Shown here in pieces: positions 6,841 to 14,433 of a stretch of DNA of 21,973 bases. The position numbers and the translations under genes were made by a program. Below the pieces are notes generated by a model. The model was not told where the DNA came from. It worked only from the letters and a program-made list of their open reading frames with translations, and did no database searches. Origin of the DNA: CAVLCC01 sp963661535. GTDB taxonomy: Bacteria > Actinomycetota > Coriobacteriia > Coriobacteriales > CADBOM01. Each line of letters starts with the position of its first letter. Within the stretch, counting starts at the first letter, position 1. The stretch spans positions 1 to 21,973 of the forward strand of contig CAVLCC010000035.1 in assembly GCA_963661535.1 (NCBI GenBank). Direction: 5' to 3'.

Positions 6841-6849
6841 TGGTATAAT
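6841..6849 (+). promoter_or_regulatory. Extended -10 promoter of the channel gene
   Basis: TGGTATAAT is a perfect -10 box with the TGn extension, 34 nt before the ATG at 6884. No good -35 is present at 16-18 bp, which is typical of extended -10 promoters. Confidence 0.55.
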
Positions 6850-6883
6850 TTATCAGCCCATAAACTTAACGCTTAGAAATTGT

Positions 6884-8569
6884 ATGAGAACACGAATTTA
6901 TGAAATAGTCACGCGCCCAAAGCGCGGGGATAATACAAGTTGCCTCTATGACCTATTTATTGTCATTGTCTCAATTGTTAGCATTGCTCCAGCACTGTTT
7001 CATGCCAACAGCTTAGGCGAAAACGCACAGCGCGCACTTGAAGTCATCGACATTATAACGGTATACATCCTTAGCTTTGACTATCTTTTAAACTGGATGA
7101 CTTTTGATATTGCAAAGGGCAAACGAGGCAAATGGACGGAGTTTTTAAAATACCCTTTCACGCTCACTGCAATCATAAATCTGCTCTCGATTTTGCCAAC
7201 GCTAAACCTCTTACCAAATGGCTTTTTGTTTTTACGCGCACTGCGCATCATTAGGCTTTTTAGGTATTCAAGACATCTAACTATCATCGTCAATGTTTTT
7301 GTTCAAGAAAGAAAAACGCTAAGCTCAATTCTTATTCTTGCCCTGGCCTACATTTTTGCCACAGCACTCATCATGTTCACATTTGAGCCAGAAACGTTTG
7401 ATAGTTTTGTGGATGCGCTATATTGGTCAACAATCACACTAACAACAGTTGGATTTGGTGACATCACTCCAACAAGCGACTTAGGCTATATTCTAACGTC
7501 AATAACTTCAATAGTGGGTATTTTTGTTTTTGCACTCCCTGCAGGTATTGTTACAGGCGGCTTTTTAAAACAATTGAAGGACAGGGAAGAAGAAGGCGAC
7601 GACTATTACGCAGTTGGCTTTTTTGAAGGAATGGATTTCTCTAAATTTTGTCTAACTCCAAAAAAGATAAAGAAATACTTTAAAGATAATCCTAGAGTGC
7701 GCCTATATATATTATTTAGTGTTATAGGAGTTGCTCTTAACTATGTGCTTTGCGCATCTTTTTCTTACTTAGAACAGCCTATATGGCTCGACACAACAGG
7801 AACTGCGCTCGTTGCTTGCGCACTCGACCCAGCAGCTGGAATTATACTTAGCTTTGTTAACAATCTAATCATTGCCGTTTATCAAGACAGCCCGCAAAAC
7901 ATCCTCTATTTTTCTGAAAGCGCGTTGGTGGCTCTTTCATATGGATACCTGTTCAGGCAGGCAACAGATGGAAGATTGCCTTACAAAAATGCAGTAAAAA
8001 CGCTTCTTATAATTATACTTGCACAAAGTGCAATCACAGTCTTTCTGTCTTTTGCTTTACATGGAGGCACTTTTACGACGATCTTTGAAAATTCCTACCG
8101 TGATTTTCTTTGTTCAGCAGGCGTCGATTATTACGCCGCCAGCTTTTTGGCAATTATCTTTGACCGCATACTTGACGCTCTGTCTGTCTTTGGAATCGTC
8201 GTTTTGATTTTGAAGATTTTGAAGAACAAAAACTTTGTGGCAAGAAAATGGCTGGAAGATAATTGTCCAGAAAAGCTAGACGCTGGGCACGCGTCTGCTG
8301 CATCTGATGCAAATCTTCTAAGCGATGAGCGCACAGAGCCTGTTAAAAGCGGCATTTTGTCATGCGAAAACGAGGCATTAATTTTAAGCCGTGAAGGCCT
8401 CAAATTAATTGCATCTGAAATGAGAAGAGAAGCAAAAAATTCTACAGACCCTACAACTGCATTGAAGTGTTTGAGTTCTGCTGAAACAATTTATCTTCTA
8501 GAGCAATCAAATATCAAAAACGAAAAAGATTTCAAAGAGCTGTTCTTGCAAAAAATGAACGATAAGTGA
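6884..8569 (+). CDS. Voltage-gated potassium channel fused to an ECF S-component-like membrane domain
   Basis: Residues 20-230 form a six-helix voltage-gated potassium channel subunit. The S4 sensor has arginine at every third position (R118, R121, R124, R127, R130). The pore loop has the selectivity filter TTVGFGD (187-193), and S6 (FVFALPAGIVTGGF) follows. After a charged linker, residues 272-447 add a second block of about five to six hydrophobic helices. Its motifs WLDTTGTALVACALDPAAGI and NNLIIAV resemble the membrane domain of ECF-transporter S-components and related sensor proteins. A polar tail of about 110 residues ends the protein. Bacterial Kv channels usually end shortly after S6 or carry a soluble gating domain, so a second membrane domain is unusual. 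It may act as a gating sensor, but that is inference. The ribosome site is weak. Confidence 0.85.
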   Translation: MRTRIYEIVTRPKRGDNTSCLYDLFIVIVSIVSIAPALFHANSLGENAQRALEVIDIITVYILSFDYLLNWMTFDIAKGKRGKWTEFLKYPFTLTAIINLLSILPTLNLLPNGFLFLRALRIIRLFRYSRHLTIIVNVFVQERKTLSSILILALAYIFATALIMFTFEPETFDSFVDALYWSTITLTTVGFGDITPTSDLGYILTSITSIVGIFVFALPAGIVTGGFLKQLKDREEEGDDYYAVGFFEGMDFSKFCLTPKKIKKYFKDNPRVRLYILFSVIGVALNYVLCASFSYLEQPIWLDTTGTALVACALDPAAGIILSFVNNLIIAVYQDSPQNILYFSESALVALSYGYLFRQATDGRLPYKNAVKTLLIIILAQSAITVFLSFALHGGTFTTIFENSYRDFLCSAGVDYYAASFLAIIFDRILDALSVFGIVVLILKILKNKNFVARKWLEDNCPEKLDAGHASAASDANLLSDERTEPVKSGILSCENEALILSREGLKLIASEMRREAKNSTDPTTALKCLSSAETIYLLEQSNIKNEKDFKELFLQKMNDK

Positions 8570-8580
8570 GTGTAGTTTTA

Positions 8581-8648
8581 CAGTCCAACTTGCGGAACAA
8601 AAACAGTCCAACTTGCGGAACAAAAACCGTCCAACTTGCGGAAAATAG
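8581..8648 (+). repeat. Three 23-nt direct repeats upstream of the truncated ATPase gene
   Basis: Units start at 8581, 8604 and 8627. The first two are identical (CAGTCCAACTTGCGGAACAA then AAA). The third (CCGTCCAACTTGCGGAAAAT) is diverged and ends at the promoter. A period of 23 nt is about 2.2 helical turns. The array directly abuts the -10 box at 8652 and covers the -35 zone, as expected for an operator. Confidence 0.85.
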
Positions 8649-8657
8649 TGCTATAAT
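8649..8657 (+). promoter_or_regulatory. Extended -10 promoter overlapping the repeat array
   Basis: TGCTATAAT gives a perfect TATAAT (8652-8657) with TGn extension. The -35 zone falls within the third 23-nt repeat. GGAGGA (8675-8680) and ATG at 8691 follow. Confidence 0.6.
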
Positions 8658-8690
8658 CAGGTAAAATCTTCATTGGAGGAATTGAGTCCT

Positions 8691-8864
8691 ATGAATCAAA
8701 AAATAGCACAAAATAAACAACAAACCACTCAGAAATACTTACCACGCATTGCTGACGGCATACTTGAAAGAAAGTTACAAAGTGCAGGGGCGGTGCATAT
8801 TGTTGGACCTAAATGGTGTGGAAAAACTGCAACAGCACAACAACACTCAAGAAGAAAAAACTGA
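8691..8864 (+). pseudogene. N-terminal remnant of an AAA/DUF4143 ATPase
   Basis: From ATG 8691 (GGAGGA 10 nt upstream; an in-frame TTG at 8673 is possible but lies inside that site), 57 codons are read before TGA. The sequence YLPRIADGILERKLQSAGAV, then HIVGPKWCGKTATAQQH, is the start of the AAA_14/DUF4143 ATPase family, with Walker A at GPKWCGKT. Family members have about 400-450 residues, so everything after Walker A is missing. The last few codons (RRKN) look unrelated and the stop falls 28 bp short of the 3' end of the converging intact ATPase. Its promoter, ribosome site and repeats remain intact, so a short peptide may still be made. Confidence 0.7.
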
Positions 8865-8892
8865 ACTCAAAAAGATTAGATATAGAAAATAT

Positions 8893-10218
8893 TTAGAAAA
8901 ACATCACATAATAAATTGGCAGATAGACAATTTTGCCTTTGGTTTTAATCACTCGTTCATTCGATAGCACAAACGCCTTTTTAACATGATAATCATCATT
9001 TTTAGTAAAGTTATTTAATGCGCTGTGCACGGAGTAGTCTTTGCCAGATTTTACTTCAATTGGAACAGTCGATAGACTTTCATAATCATCAATAAGGAAG
9101 TCAACTTCGCCTTTTGAACGATTATCATAATAGAACAGTTTGTGGCCATGGGTCGCTAGTTCGCTAGCTACAACACTTTCATAAACAGAGCCAAGATTTA
9201 TGCTTTTCTCATTATCTAAAATTGCGCGAATATTGTTGCCATACAAAATTCCGGTCAAAATTCCTACATCGTTTAGATAGAGTTTCATTAAGTTTTTTCC
9301 ACTTGACTCAATTAAGGGAAACACCGGAGTAGATACTGCATTCACAGGCAGCGTGATACCAGCACTAATGAGATACTCAAATTCATCTGCATAGTCTGAA
9401 TAAACTTTGCCCTTTTTGCCTTCGATATTTTGTGCCACAACACGTTTTTTCTTATTCTCCATATTAGAAGGAATCATCTCGTATATGCGACGAATTTTAA
9501 GCTTGTTGTTTGCGTTATCTGTGCTATATTTTGATGCATCAAAAGCGTAGTATTCATGAATTTCGTTTTGTGCCTCTCGCACGCGGTGAATATTTTTTGT
9601 TTCGATATAAATGTTTACTGGATCAGGGAGTCCTCCAACTAGCAAATATTTATAAAAGAGATCCATCATTTTATCGTGAGTTGTTTCATCAAGGGGTTCT
9701 AAATTTTCAAATTTATTTTGGATAGAAGAAATAACGAGCTCGTTAAAACCATTTGCATACAAGAACTCTTCAAAATCAAGGGGAAACATCCTTATTTTGC
9801 GAATACTTCCCATGGGAATAGATGATGTTTGCGAAAGCGTAACACCTAGAAGCGAACCGCTTGCAATATAAGTAAATTTATTATCTTGAGACAAAAACTT
9901 AAGCAGCGTTAAAAGATGCGGATAAGCTTGAATTTCATCAATAAAAATAAGTGTATCTTCTTTTGTGCCCACCTTGTCACCGGCAATCATGCTTACTTGA
10001 AGGTAGAAATCTTCAACAGAATGCACGTTTGCAAAGAGCTTAGATCCAATTGAATCCTCTATCATATTCAGTTCGATAAAATTTGGATATAAATTTTGTC
10101 CAACGTGGCGAATGATATAGGTTTTGCCAACTTGTCTAGCACCATCTACCAGCAAGATTTTTTGTGTGAGAGATAGTAAGTGTTCTTTTATCGTGGCTTC
10201 GATTTTTCTATAAAGCAT
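8893..10218 (-). CDS. AAA-family ATPase with DUF4143 and nuclease-like C-terminus
   Basis: This is a full-length (441 aa) member of the AAA_14/DUF4143 family. The ATPase domain has Walker A DGARQVGKT (25-33), Walker B LIFIDEIQ (Asp94, Glu95) and the sensor-like ASGSLLG (119-125). The C-terminal DUF4143 part ends with a PD-(D/E)xK-like core: GEVDFLI (Asp373) and VPIEVKSGK (Glu388, Lys390). Such proteins are common, often multicopy and mobile in gut bacteria, and their function is not established; a DNA-directed or defence role is often suspected. The start at 10218 follows AAAGGA by 9 nt, with a good promoter embedded in three direct repeats upstream. It converges on a truncated relative of different sequence. 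Confidence 0.88.
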   Translation of the reverse strand: MLYRKIEATIKEHLLSLTQKILLVDGARQVGKTYIIRHVGQNLYPNFIELNMIEDSIGSKLFANVHSVEDFYLQVSMIAGDKVGTKEDTLIFIDEIQAYPHLLTLLKFLSQDNKFTYIASGSLLGVTLSQTSSIPMGSIRKIRMFPLDFEEFLYANGFNELVISSIQNKFENLEPLDETTHDKMMDLFYKYLLVGGLPDPVNIYIETKNIHRVREAQNEIHEYYAFDASKYSTDNANNKLKIRRIYEMIPSNMENKKKRVVAQNIEGKKGKVYSDYADEFEYLISAGITLPVNAVSTPVFPLIESSGKNLMKLYLNDVGILTGILYGNNIRAILDNEKSINLGSVYESVVASELATHGHKLFYYDNRSKGEVDFLIDDYESLSTVPIEVKSGKDYSVHSALNNFTKNDDYHVKKAFVLSNERVIKTKGKIVYLPIYYVMFF

Positions 10219-10237
10219 AAGGAGTATCCTTTGTTGT

Positions 10238-10323
10238 ATATCAACTTTTCAATATAATTATATGGATAAAATATTAACTTTTCAATAAAATTTAAGCTTC
10301 TAAATACCAACTTTTCAATAAAA
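10238..10323 (-). repeat. Three direct repeats with exact 33-bp period over the ATPase promoter
   Basis: The core AACTTTTCAATA starts at 10243, 10276 and 10309 (the first copy has AACTTTTCAATATAA, the others AACTTTTCAATAAAA), each preceded by TATC, TATT or TACC. The spacing is 33 bp both times, about three helical turns, so all copies face the same side of the DNA. In gene orientation the unit reads TTTATTGAAAAGTTGGTA. The middle copy contains the -35 hexamer and the copy nearest the gene covers the likely start point. Confidence 0.85.
10257..10285 (-). promoter_or_regulatory. Promoter of the intact ATPase gene
   Basis: On the minus strand, TTGAAA (10280-10285) and TATAAT (10257-10262) are separated by 17 bp. 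The -35 box is part of the middle repeat copy, so a repeat-binding protein would compete with RNA polymerase. Confidence 0.7.
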
Positions 10324-10363
10324 GAAGCAAATTACTTTGCACTTGTTGCACTAGAAAACAAGA

Positions 10364-11290
10364 GTGCAATGTGTTTTAATTAAATCTATGAAGAAACTTC
10401 TTAAAACTATTTTTGTTGTAGCGGTTGTTGGAGCTCTATGCTTATCTGCATTTTGCTGCGTAGGTTGTGGCAAAGCAACTCAAGAACATAATTCTACAAG
10501 CATTGCAAGCACTTCAAGTACCCAGCATGCAACGGGAAAATTTGTATCCCATTTCATTGACGTAGGACAAGGCGATAGCGAGTTTTTAGAACTTCCAGAT
10601 GGCAAAACAATGCTTATAGATACGGGCGAATATGACCAAGCAAAAACTGTAGGCGATTATATCTCGAGCCTCGGCTATAAGAAAATAGACTATCTCGTTG
10701 CCACCCATCCACATTCTGATCATATAGGTGCTATGGCAGATATTATTAAGACCTTTGACATAGGTGAGATATATGCGCCAAAGGTTTCGCATAATACCAA
10801 AACTTTTGAGAATTTTTTGGACGCAGTGGCTAGCAAGGGCTTGCAAATAAATACAGCGGCTAAAGGCACTATAATATATGATGCAGAGGGTCTAAAAATT
10901 GAAATTTTGTCTCCATGCGAAAACACGGACTATGACGACTTAAATGATTGGTCGATAATCTTAAAAGCTACATTTGATAATAATGTATTTTTATACACCG
11001 GAGATGCTTCTGCATCTGTAATAAAAAAAGCGCAGGCTGGAGAAATTGATGTGCTCAAAGTTGGACACCATGGTTCTAAGACTTCTACGAGTAATGAGCT
11101 TATAGAATCTTTGAATCCAAAGTGGGCAGTAATAGAGGTGGGGGCAAATAACGACTACGGACATCCACATAGCAAAGCACTAAAAGCCTTGCAAAAGTAT
11201 GGTGTAACAATTTATAGAACCGACCAAAATGGCACATGCACAGCAACATCTGATGGAACAAATATTACGTGGGAGACGAGTAAGGGATAA
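10364..11290 (+). CDS. Secreted or lipid-anchored metallo-beta-lactamase-fold protein (ComEC C-terminal type)
   Basis: A hydrophobic N-terminus (residues 9-35) ends CCVGC, a near-lipobox, so the protein is exported and perhaps lipidated at Cys35. The mature part is the metallo-hydrolase domain found at the C-terminus of ComEC: FIDVGQGDSEFLELPDG, metal-binding THPHSDHIGAM (His115, His117, Asp119, His120), FLYTGDAS and LKVGHHGSKTSTS, ending with YGHPHSKAL. Such stand-alone proteins may hydrolyse nucleic acid or phosphodiesters outside the cell; the substrate is not known. ATG at 10388 (MKKLLK) is a plausible alternative start with a more typical signal peptide, but neither start has a strong ribosome site. 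The DUF3006 gene follows at once. Confidence 0.87.
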   Translation: MQCVLIKSMKKLLKTIFVVAVVGALCLSAFCCVGCGKATQEHNSTSIASTSSTQHATGKFVSHFIDVGQGDSEFLELPDGKTMLIDTGEYDQAKTVGDYISSLGYKKIDYLVATHPHSDHIGAMADIIKTFDIGEIYAPKVSHNTKTFENFLDAVASKGLQINTAAKGTIIYDAEGLKIEILSPCENTDYDDLNDWSIILKATFDNNVFLYTGDASASVIKKAQAGEIDVLKVGHHGSKTSTSNELIESLNPKWAVIEVGANNDYGHPHSKALKALQKYGVTIYRTDQNGTCTATSDGTNITWETSKG

Positions 11291-11292
11291 GC

Positions 11293-11400
11293 AAGGTGGC
11301 GGACCAACAAGGGACAAACAAGACAGCAGACCAGCAAGGGACAAACAAGGCAGTAGACCAACAAAGAACAAGCAAAGCGGCGGACAACACGACAAGAGGG
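11293..11400 (+). repeat. 27-nt tandem repeat (four units) encoding a 9-residue motif
   Basis: Units begin at 11293, 11320, 11347 and 11374. The first three encode K(V/T/A)(A/V)DQQ(G/R)T(N/S); the fourth is diverged (KAADNTTRG). The array starts 3 nt after the stop of the metallo-hydrolase gene and ends 9 nt before the conserved start of the DUF3006 protein. It stays in frame with that protein. Confidence 0.85.
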
Positions 11401-11631
11401 CAAACCAAAATGGAGACAATCATTGTTGATCGAGTAGAAGATGGCAAGGCAGTTTGTGAACGAGGTTTGGGTAGGTTTGAGTCTATTCCTCTAAACGATT
11501 TGCCTAGCGGAGTCAAAGAGGGAAGCGTTTTATCAAGAATGTCGCCAAGCCAAAAATGGGCAATCGACAGCAAAAAAGAGCAAGCTAGACACTCAACAAT
11601 TATTGATAAGATGAATTCTTTGTTTAAGTAG
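11296..11631 (+). CDS. DUF3006 family protein with a repeat-encoded N-terminal extension
   Basis: The conserved part starts at ATG 11410 (METIIVDRVEDGKAVCE) and has about 74 residues, matching the small DUF3006 family that almost always sits next to ComEC-like metallo-hydrolases. GTG at 11296, with AAGGGA 9 nt upstream, gives a 111-residue form whose first 38 residues are the DQQGT repeat. AGAGGG also precedes 11410 by 9 nt. Both starts are usable from sequence; the family's normal length favours 11410. The role is unknown and the fixed neighbourhood suggests a function with the hydrolase. Confidence 0.75.
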   Translation: MADQQGTNKTADQQGTNKAVDQQRTSKAADNTTRGQTKMETIIVDRVEDGKAVCERGLGRFESIPLNDLPSGVKEGSVLSRMSPSQKWAIDSKKEQARHSTIIDKMNSLFK

Positions 11632-11691
11632 TGCATTTCTTAGCTAAGCCCGTATGCGCCCATCGGAGTTATAAGTATGCGCTTGAGTGTG

Positions 11692-11845
11692 TACAATTAA
11701 AACAAACAGAAATTTAGATACATGCACAAGCGTGCATAGCGCATTGGGTTTAGCGCCACAAGCTCATAAGTTCATGCGAACATGCTGTGCAAATACAAGC
11801 TCGCAATTATGCACTAAAGATGCACTTTAGAGGAGGAATATATAA
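11692..11845 (+). promoter_or_regulatory. Possible metG promoter and structured leader
   Basis: TACAAT (11692-11697) with a poor -35 (TTATAA, 17 bp upstream) could start a leader of about 140 nt. The leader can fold several short hairpins: GCGC...GCGC around 11739, GTTC-ATGC-GAAC near 11769, and CTAAAG-ATGCA-CTTTAG at 11814-11830 immediately before the GAGGAGG ribosome site. No T-box signature (AGGGTGGNACC) or SAM-riboswitch core is recognised. Confidence 0.35.
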
Positions 11846-13510
11846 ATGTCCAATAGCCAAAATACCCAAGCAGGTAGTCAAGGTAGTCAAGATACCCAAA
11901 ACAACCAAGCACGTCAGAGCTACTCAATCACAACGCCAATCTATTATGTAAATGCTGCTCCACACCTAGGAACCGCATATACAACCGTGGCGGCAGATAC
12001 ACTTGCAAGGTTTGAGCGCATGGATGGCAAAGATGTTTTTTTCCTAACCGGTCTAGATGAGCATGGGCAAAAAGTGGCAGAGTCGGCTGAGAAAAATGGC
12101 ATGACTCCGCAGCAGTGGTGCGATAGCATAGCTCCCAAGTTTCAAGAAATGTGGGAGAGGCTCCTTATAACCAACAACGACTTTATTCGCACTACTGAGG
12201 AGCGTCACCAGCGCGGTGTTCAGGCATTTTGGACAGACCTTCACGAAAAAGGTTATTTGTATAAGGCATCTTATTCGGGTTGGTATTGCGTGCATGAGGA
12301 GACTTATTACACCGAGTCGGAGGTCGAAGAAGTTGATGGTGAGAAATGCTGTCCAGAGTGTCACAGACCTCTGCGTTTCAACGATGACGGCGAAGAAAAC
12401 TGGTTTTTCAAGCTCTCAGAGTTCGGAGATAAACTCCTTTCGTTCTATGACGAGCATCCAGATTTTGTGCAGCCACAAACTAGGCGCAATGAGGTTGTGT
12501 CATTTGTAAAGAGCGGTTTGCGCGACCTTTCGATTTCGCGTACAACTTTTGATTGGGGCGTGCCGCTTCCCTTTGATGAGGGTCATGTAACATATGTGTG
12601 GATCGACGCGCTTCTAAACTACATAACAGCAATGGGTTACGGAGGAACTGCAGAAGAAGTTGCCGAGTTTGAGCGCAGATGGCCCGTGCAATATCACTTT
12701 GTGGGCAAAGACATCATTAGGTTTCACTGCGTGATTTGGCCTGCAATGCTTATGGCTGCCGGTCTTCCTCTTCCTCAAAAAGTTTTTGCGCACGGATTTT
12801 TGCTCACCAAAGGCGAGAAAATGTCTAAGTCAACGGGCAATGCGGTGTCTCCAGACGACCTAGTCAAAATTTTTGGGCTCGATGCATATCGCTACTACTT
12901 TATGACTGATGTTCAGTTTGGAGCCGATGGTTCAATTTCTATGGAGCGCATGGTGCAGGTTTATAACGCAGACCTCGCCAACACTTGGGGGAACCTATGC
13001 TCGCGTGCACTAAATATGGCTGTTAAGTATTTTGATGGCAAAATTCCTGAGCTGTCTCCACAAAAATATGAGGAGTTGGAGGCAAGTTTGGGCAACCCGT
13101 TGCATCAAATTGCAAACGATTTGTATGAGAGCTACACGCAGTATTTTAATGATGTTGATTTTACGCATGCCGCACAGTGCGCCGCTAAGCTAGGACAAAG
13201 GGCAAACGCATATATTGAGGAGAGCGCTCCTTGGAACTTGGCAAAAGACGAAGCCAAGGCAGATGAGCTTGCATTTGTGATTTATAACGCGCTGGAGGCC
13301 ATTAGGCTTATAGCTTTGTATTATGCTCCAATTATGCCTGTTACCTCGCAAATTGCTTTTGATAGTTTGGGTTTGGGAGATGTGTCTGGCATCACAAATC
13401 TAGGCGAGCTTAGCAAATGGGGACAGCTTGCAGAACTTAGCGCGGGGGGCACTGTGAGCAAATGCCCACCAATGTTTCCACGTTTGCAAGTAGATGAGCT
13501 AAGCCTTTAG
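11846..13510 (+). CDS. metG: Methionine--tRNA ligase
   Basis: This class I aminoacyl-tRNA synthetase charges tRNA-Met in the cytosol. The ATP-binding HIGH motif is HLGT at 40-43 and the KMSKS loop is at 325-329. A zinc-knuckle-like insert is visible at WYCVHEETYY...CCPECHRPL. The anticodon-binding helical domain follows (LANTWGNLCSRALNMAVKYF, APWNLAKDEAKA). Length is 554 residues, without the C-terminal tRNA-binding (EMAPII-like) domain of longer MetRS. The first 24 residues are a Gln/Asn/Ser-rich extension before the conserved YSITTPIYYVNAAPHLG. GAGGAGG precedes the ATG. It is followed after 8 nt by tatD, so the two form an operon. Confidence 0.97.
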   Translation: MSNSQNTQAGSQGSQDTQNNQARQSYSITTPIYYVNAAPHLGTAYTTVAADTLARFERMDGKDVFFLTGLDEHGQKVAESAEKNGMTPQQWCDSIAPKFQEMWERLLITNNDFIRTTEERHQRGVQAFWTDLHEKGYLYKASYSGWYCVHEETYYTESEVEEVDGEKCCPECHRPLRFNDDGEENWFFKLSEFGDKLLSFYDEHPDFVQPQTRRNEVVSFVKSGLRDLSISRTTFDWGVPLPFDEGHVTYVWIDALLNYITAMGYGGTAEEVAEFERRWPVQYHFVGKDIIRFHCVIWPAMLMAAGLPLPQKVFAHGFLLTKGEKMSKSTGNAVSPDDLVKIFGLDAYRYYFMTDVQFGADGSISMERMVQVYNADLANTWGNLCSRALNMAVKYFDGKIPELSPQKYEELEASLGNPLHQIANDLYESYTQYFNDVDFTHAAQCAAKLGQRANAYIEESAPWNLAKDEAKADELAFVIYNALEAIRLIALYYAPIMPVTSQIAFDSLGLGDVSGITNLGELSKWGQLAELSAGGTVSKCPPMFPRLQVDELSL

Positions 13511-13518
13511 GAGAGCTG

Positions 13519-14433
13519 ATGCAAGACATTGATCAGGAGTTAATTTTAGACACGGAGTTCCGCAATTCTAAGGGTCAAATTGTGCCTAGGCCTCAAATTC
13601 AGGGCTTGGTTGCAGATACACATTGTCATCTCGACATGCTCTCGCGCCCAGGGCTAGCTCTAGCGCGATGCTCTGCGGCTAATGTTCAGCTGGTTGTTAC
13701 TGTGGGGGAGACCTCGGAGAGTGCCGAACATAATTATGACATGCTTGCGGAGTGGCTCGCAGATGCCTCGATGTTGCTTGACAACTGGGGGCTAGACGCA
13801 ATTTTGCCATCTTGCAAAGTGGTTGCGGGTTGTCATCCGCAGCGTAGTGCGTTTTATAACCAAGATGTGGAACACGTAACAAGAATTTGCGCCCAACACC
13901 CCCTCACGGTTGCAATAGGTGAGATAGGTCTTGACTACTACTACGACGAGGCTCCACACGAGGTTCAGGCCGACGTATTTAAAAAGCAAATTGAGATTGC
14001 CAACGATGTTAATAAGCCAATAGTTATGCATATACGCGATGCTCATGAGGATGCTCTAAAAATTTTGGAAAGCGAGGGGGTACCTCAGGCGGGTGCTTTG
14101 CTTCATTGCTTTACGAGCGACTATGCAACTCTTAAGCCATTTTTGGAGATGGGATGTTATGTTGCATTTGGAGGCGCATTGACGTTTGGAAAAAGCGATG
14201 CGATACGATATGCCGCCAAGCGCGCTCCTCTAGAACGCATTGTTACAGAGACGGATAGTCCCTATATGTCGCCAACTCCTTTGCGTGGCACACCTTGTTC
14301 TCCTGAAAATACAATTTTTACGGCTGACTTTTTGGCTGATACGCGTGAGGTTTCTGCAGAAGATAGACCCGCCTTTTTTGAAGCGCTTTATAATAATGCG
14401 TTTAGCGTTTTTAATATAGAGCGATATATGTGA
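13519..14433 (+). CDS. tatD: TatD-family metal-dependent hydrolase (DNase)
   Basis: This is a TIM-barrel amidohydrolase-superfamily nuclease of the TatD/YcfH type (3'-5' exonuclease or DNase). Metal ligands and signature blocks are all visible: DTHCHLD (His35, His37), IGEIGLDYYYD (Glu135), MHIRDAHEDA (His171), LLHCFTSD (His196) and TETDSPYMSPTPLRG (Asp246). Length is 304 residues against about 260 for the family; the extra is an N-terminal stretch of about 30 residues. GGAGAG overlaps the end of metG and precedes the ATG. The metG-tatD-rsmA order is common in Gram-positive bacteria. Confidence 0.95.
   Translation: MQDIDQELILDTEFRNSKGQIVPRPQIQGLVADTHCHLDMLSRPGLALARCSAANVQLVVTVGETSESAEHNYDMLAEWLADASMLLDNWGLDAILPSCKVVAGCHPQRSAFYNQDVEHVTRICAQHPLTVAIGEIGLDYYYDEAPHEVQADVFKKQIEIANDVNKPIVMHIRDAHEDALKILESEGVPQAGALLHCFTSDYATLKPFLEMGCYVAFGGALTFGKSDAIRYAAKRAPLERIVTETDSPYMSPTPLRGTPCSPENTIFTADFLADTREVSAEDRPAFFEALYNNAFSVFNIERYM

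Larger units (their letters stand above)
6541..6883. other. 343-nt intergenic region
   Basis: No gene is seen here. It contains the hairpin at 6587-6614 near its left end and an extended -10 promoter for the channel gene at 6841-6849 near its right end. The centre is AT-rich with a direct repeat GGACAATTAACGAACAATTAACG (two copies of ACAATTAACG spaced 11 nt, about 6744-6765), which could be a regulator site. Nothing else is recognisable. Confidence 0.5.

Noticed and set aside
8581..8648. Repeats at 8581 as a CRISPR array
   Set aside because: The copies are contiguous with no unique spacers and no cas genes are present.
11704..11845. T-box or SAM riboswitch in the metG leader
   Set aside because: Short hairpins exist but no conserved T-box or SAM-riboswitch core could be found.
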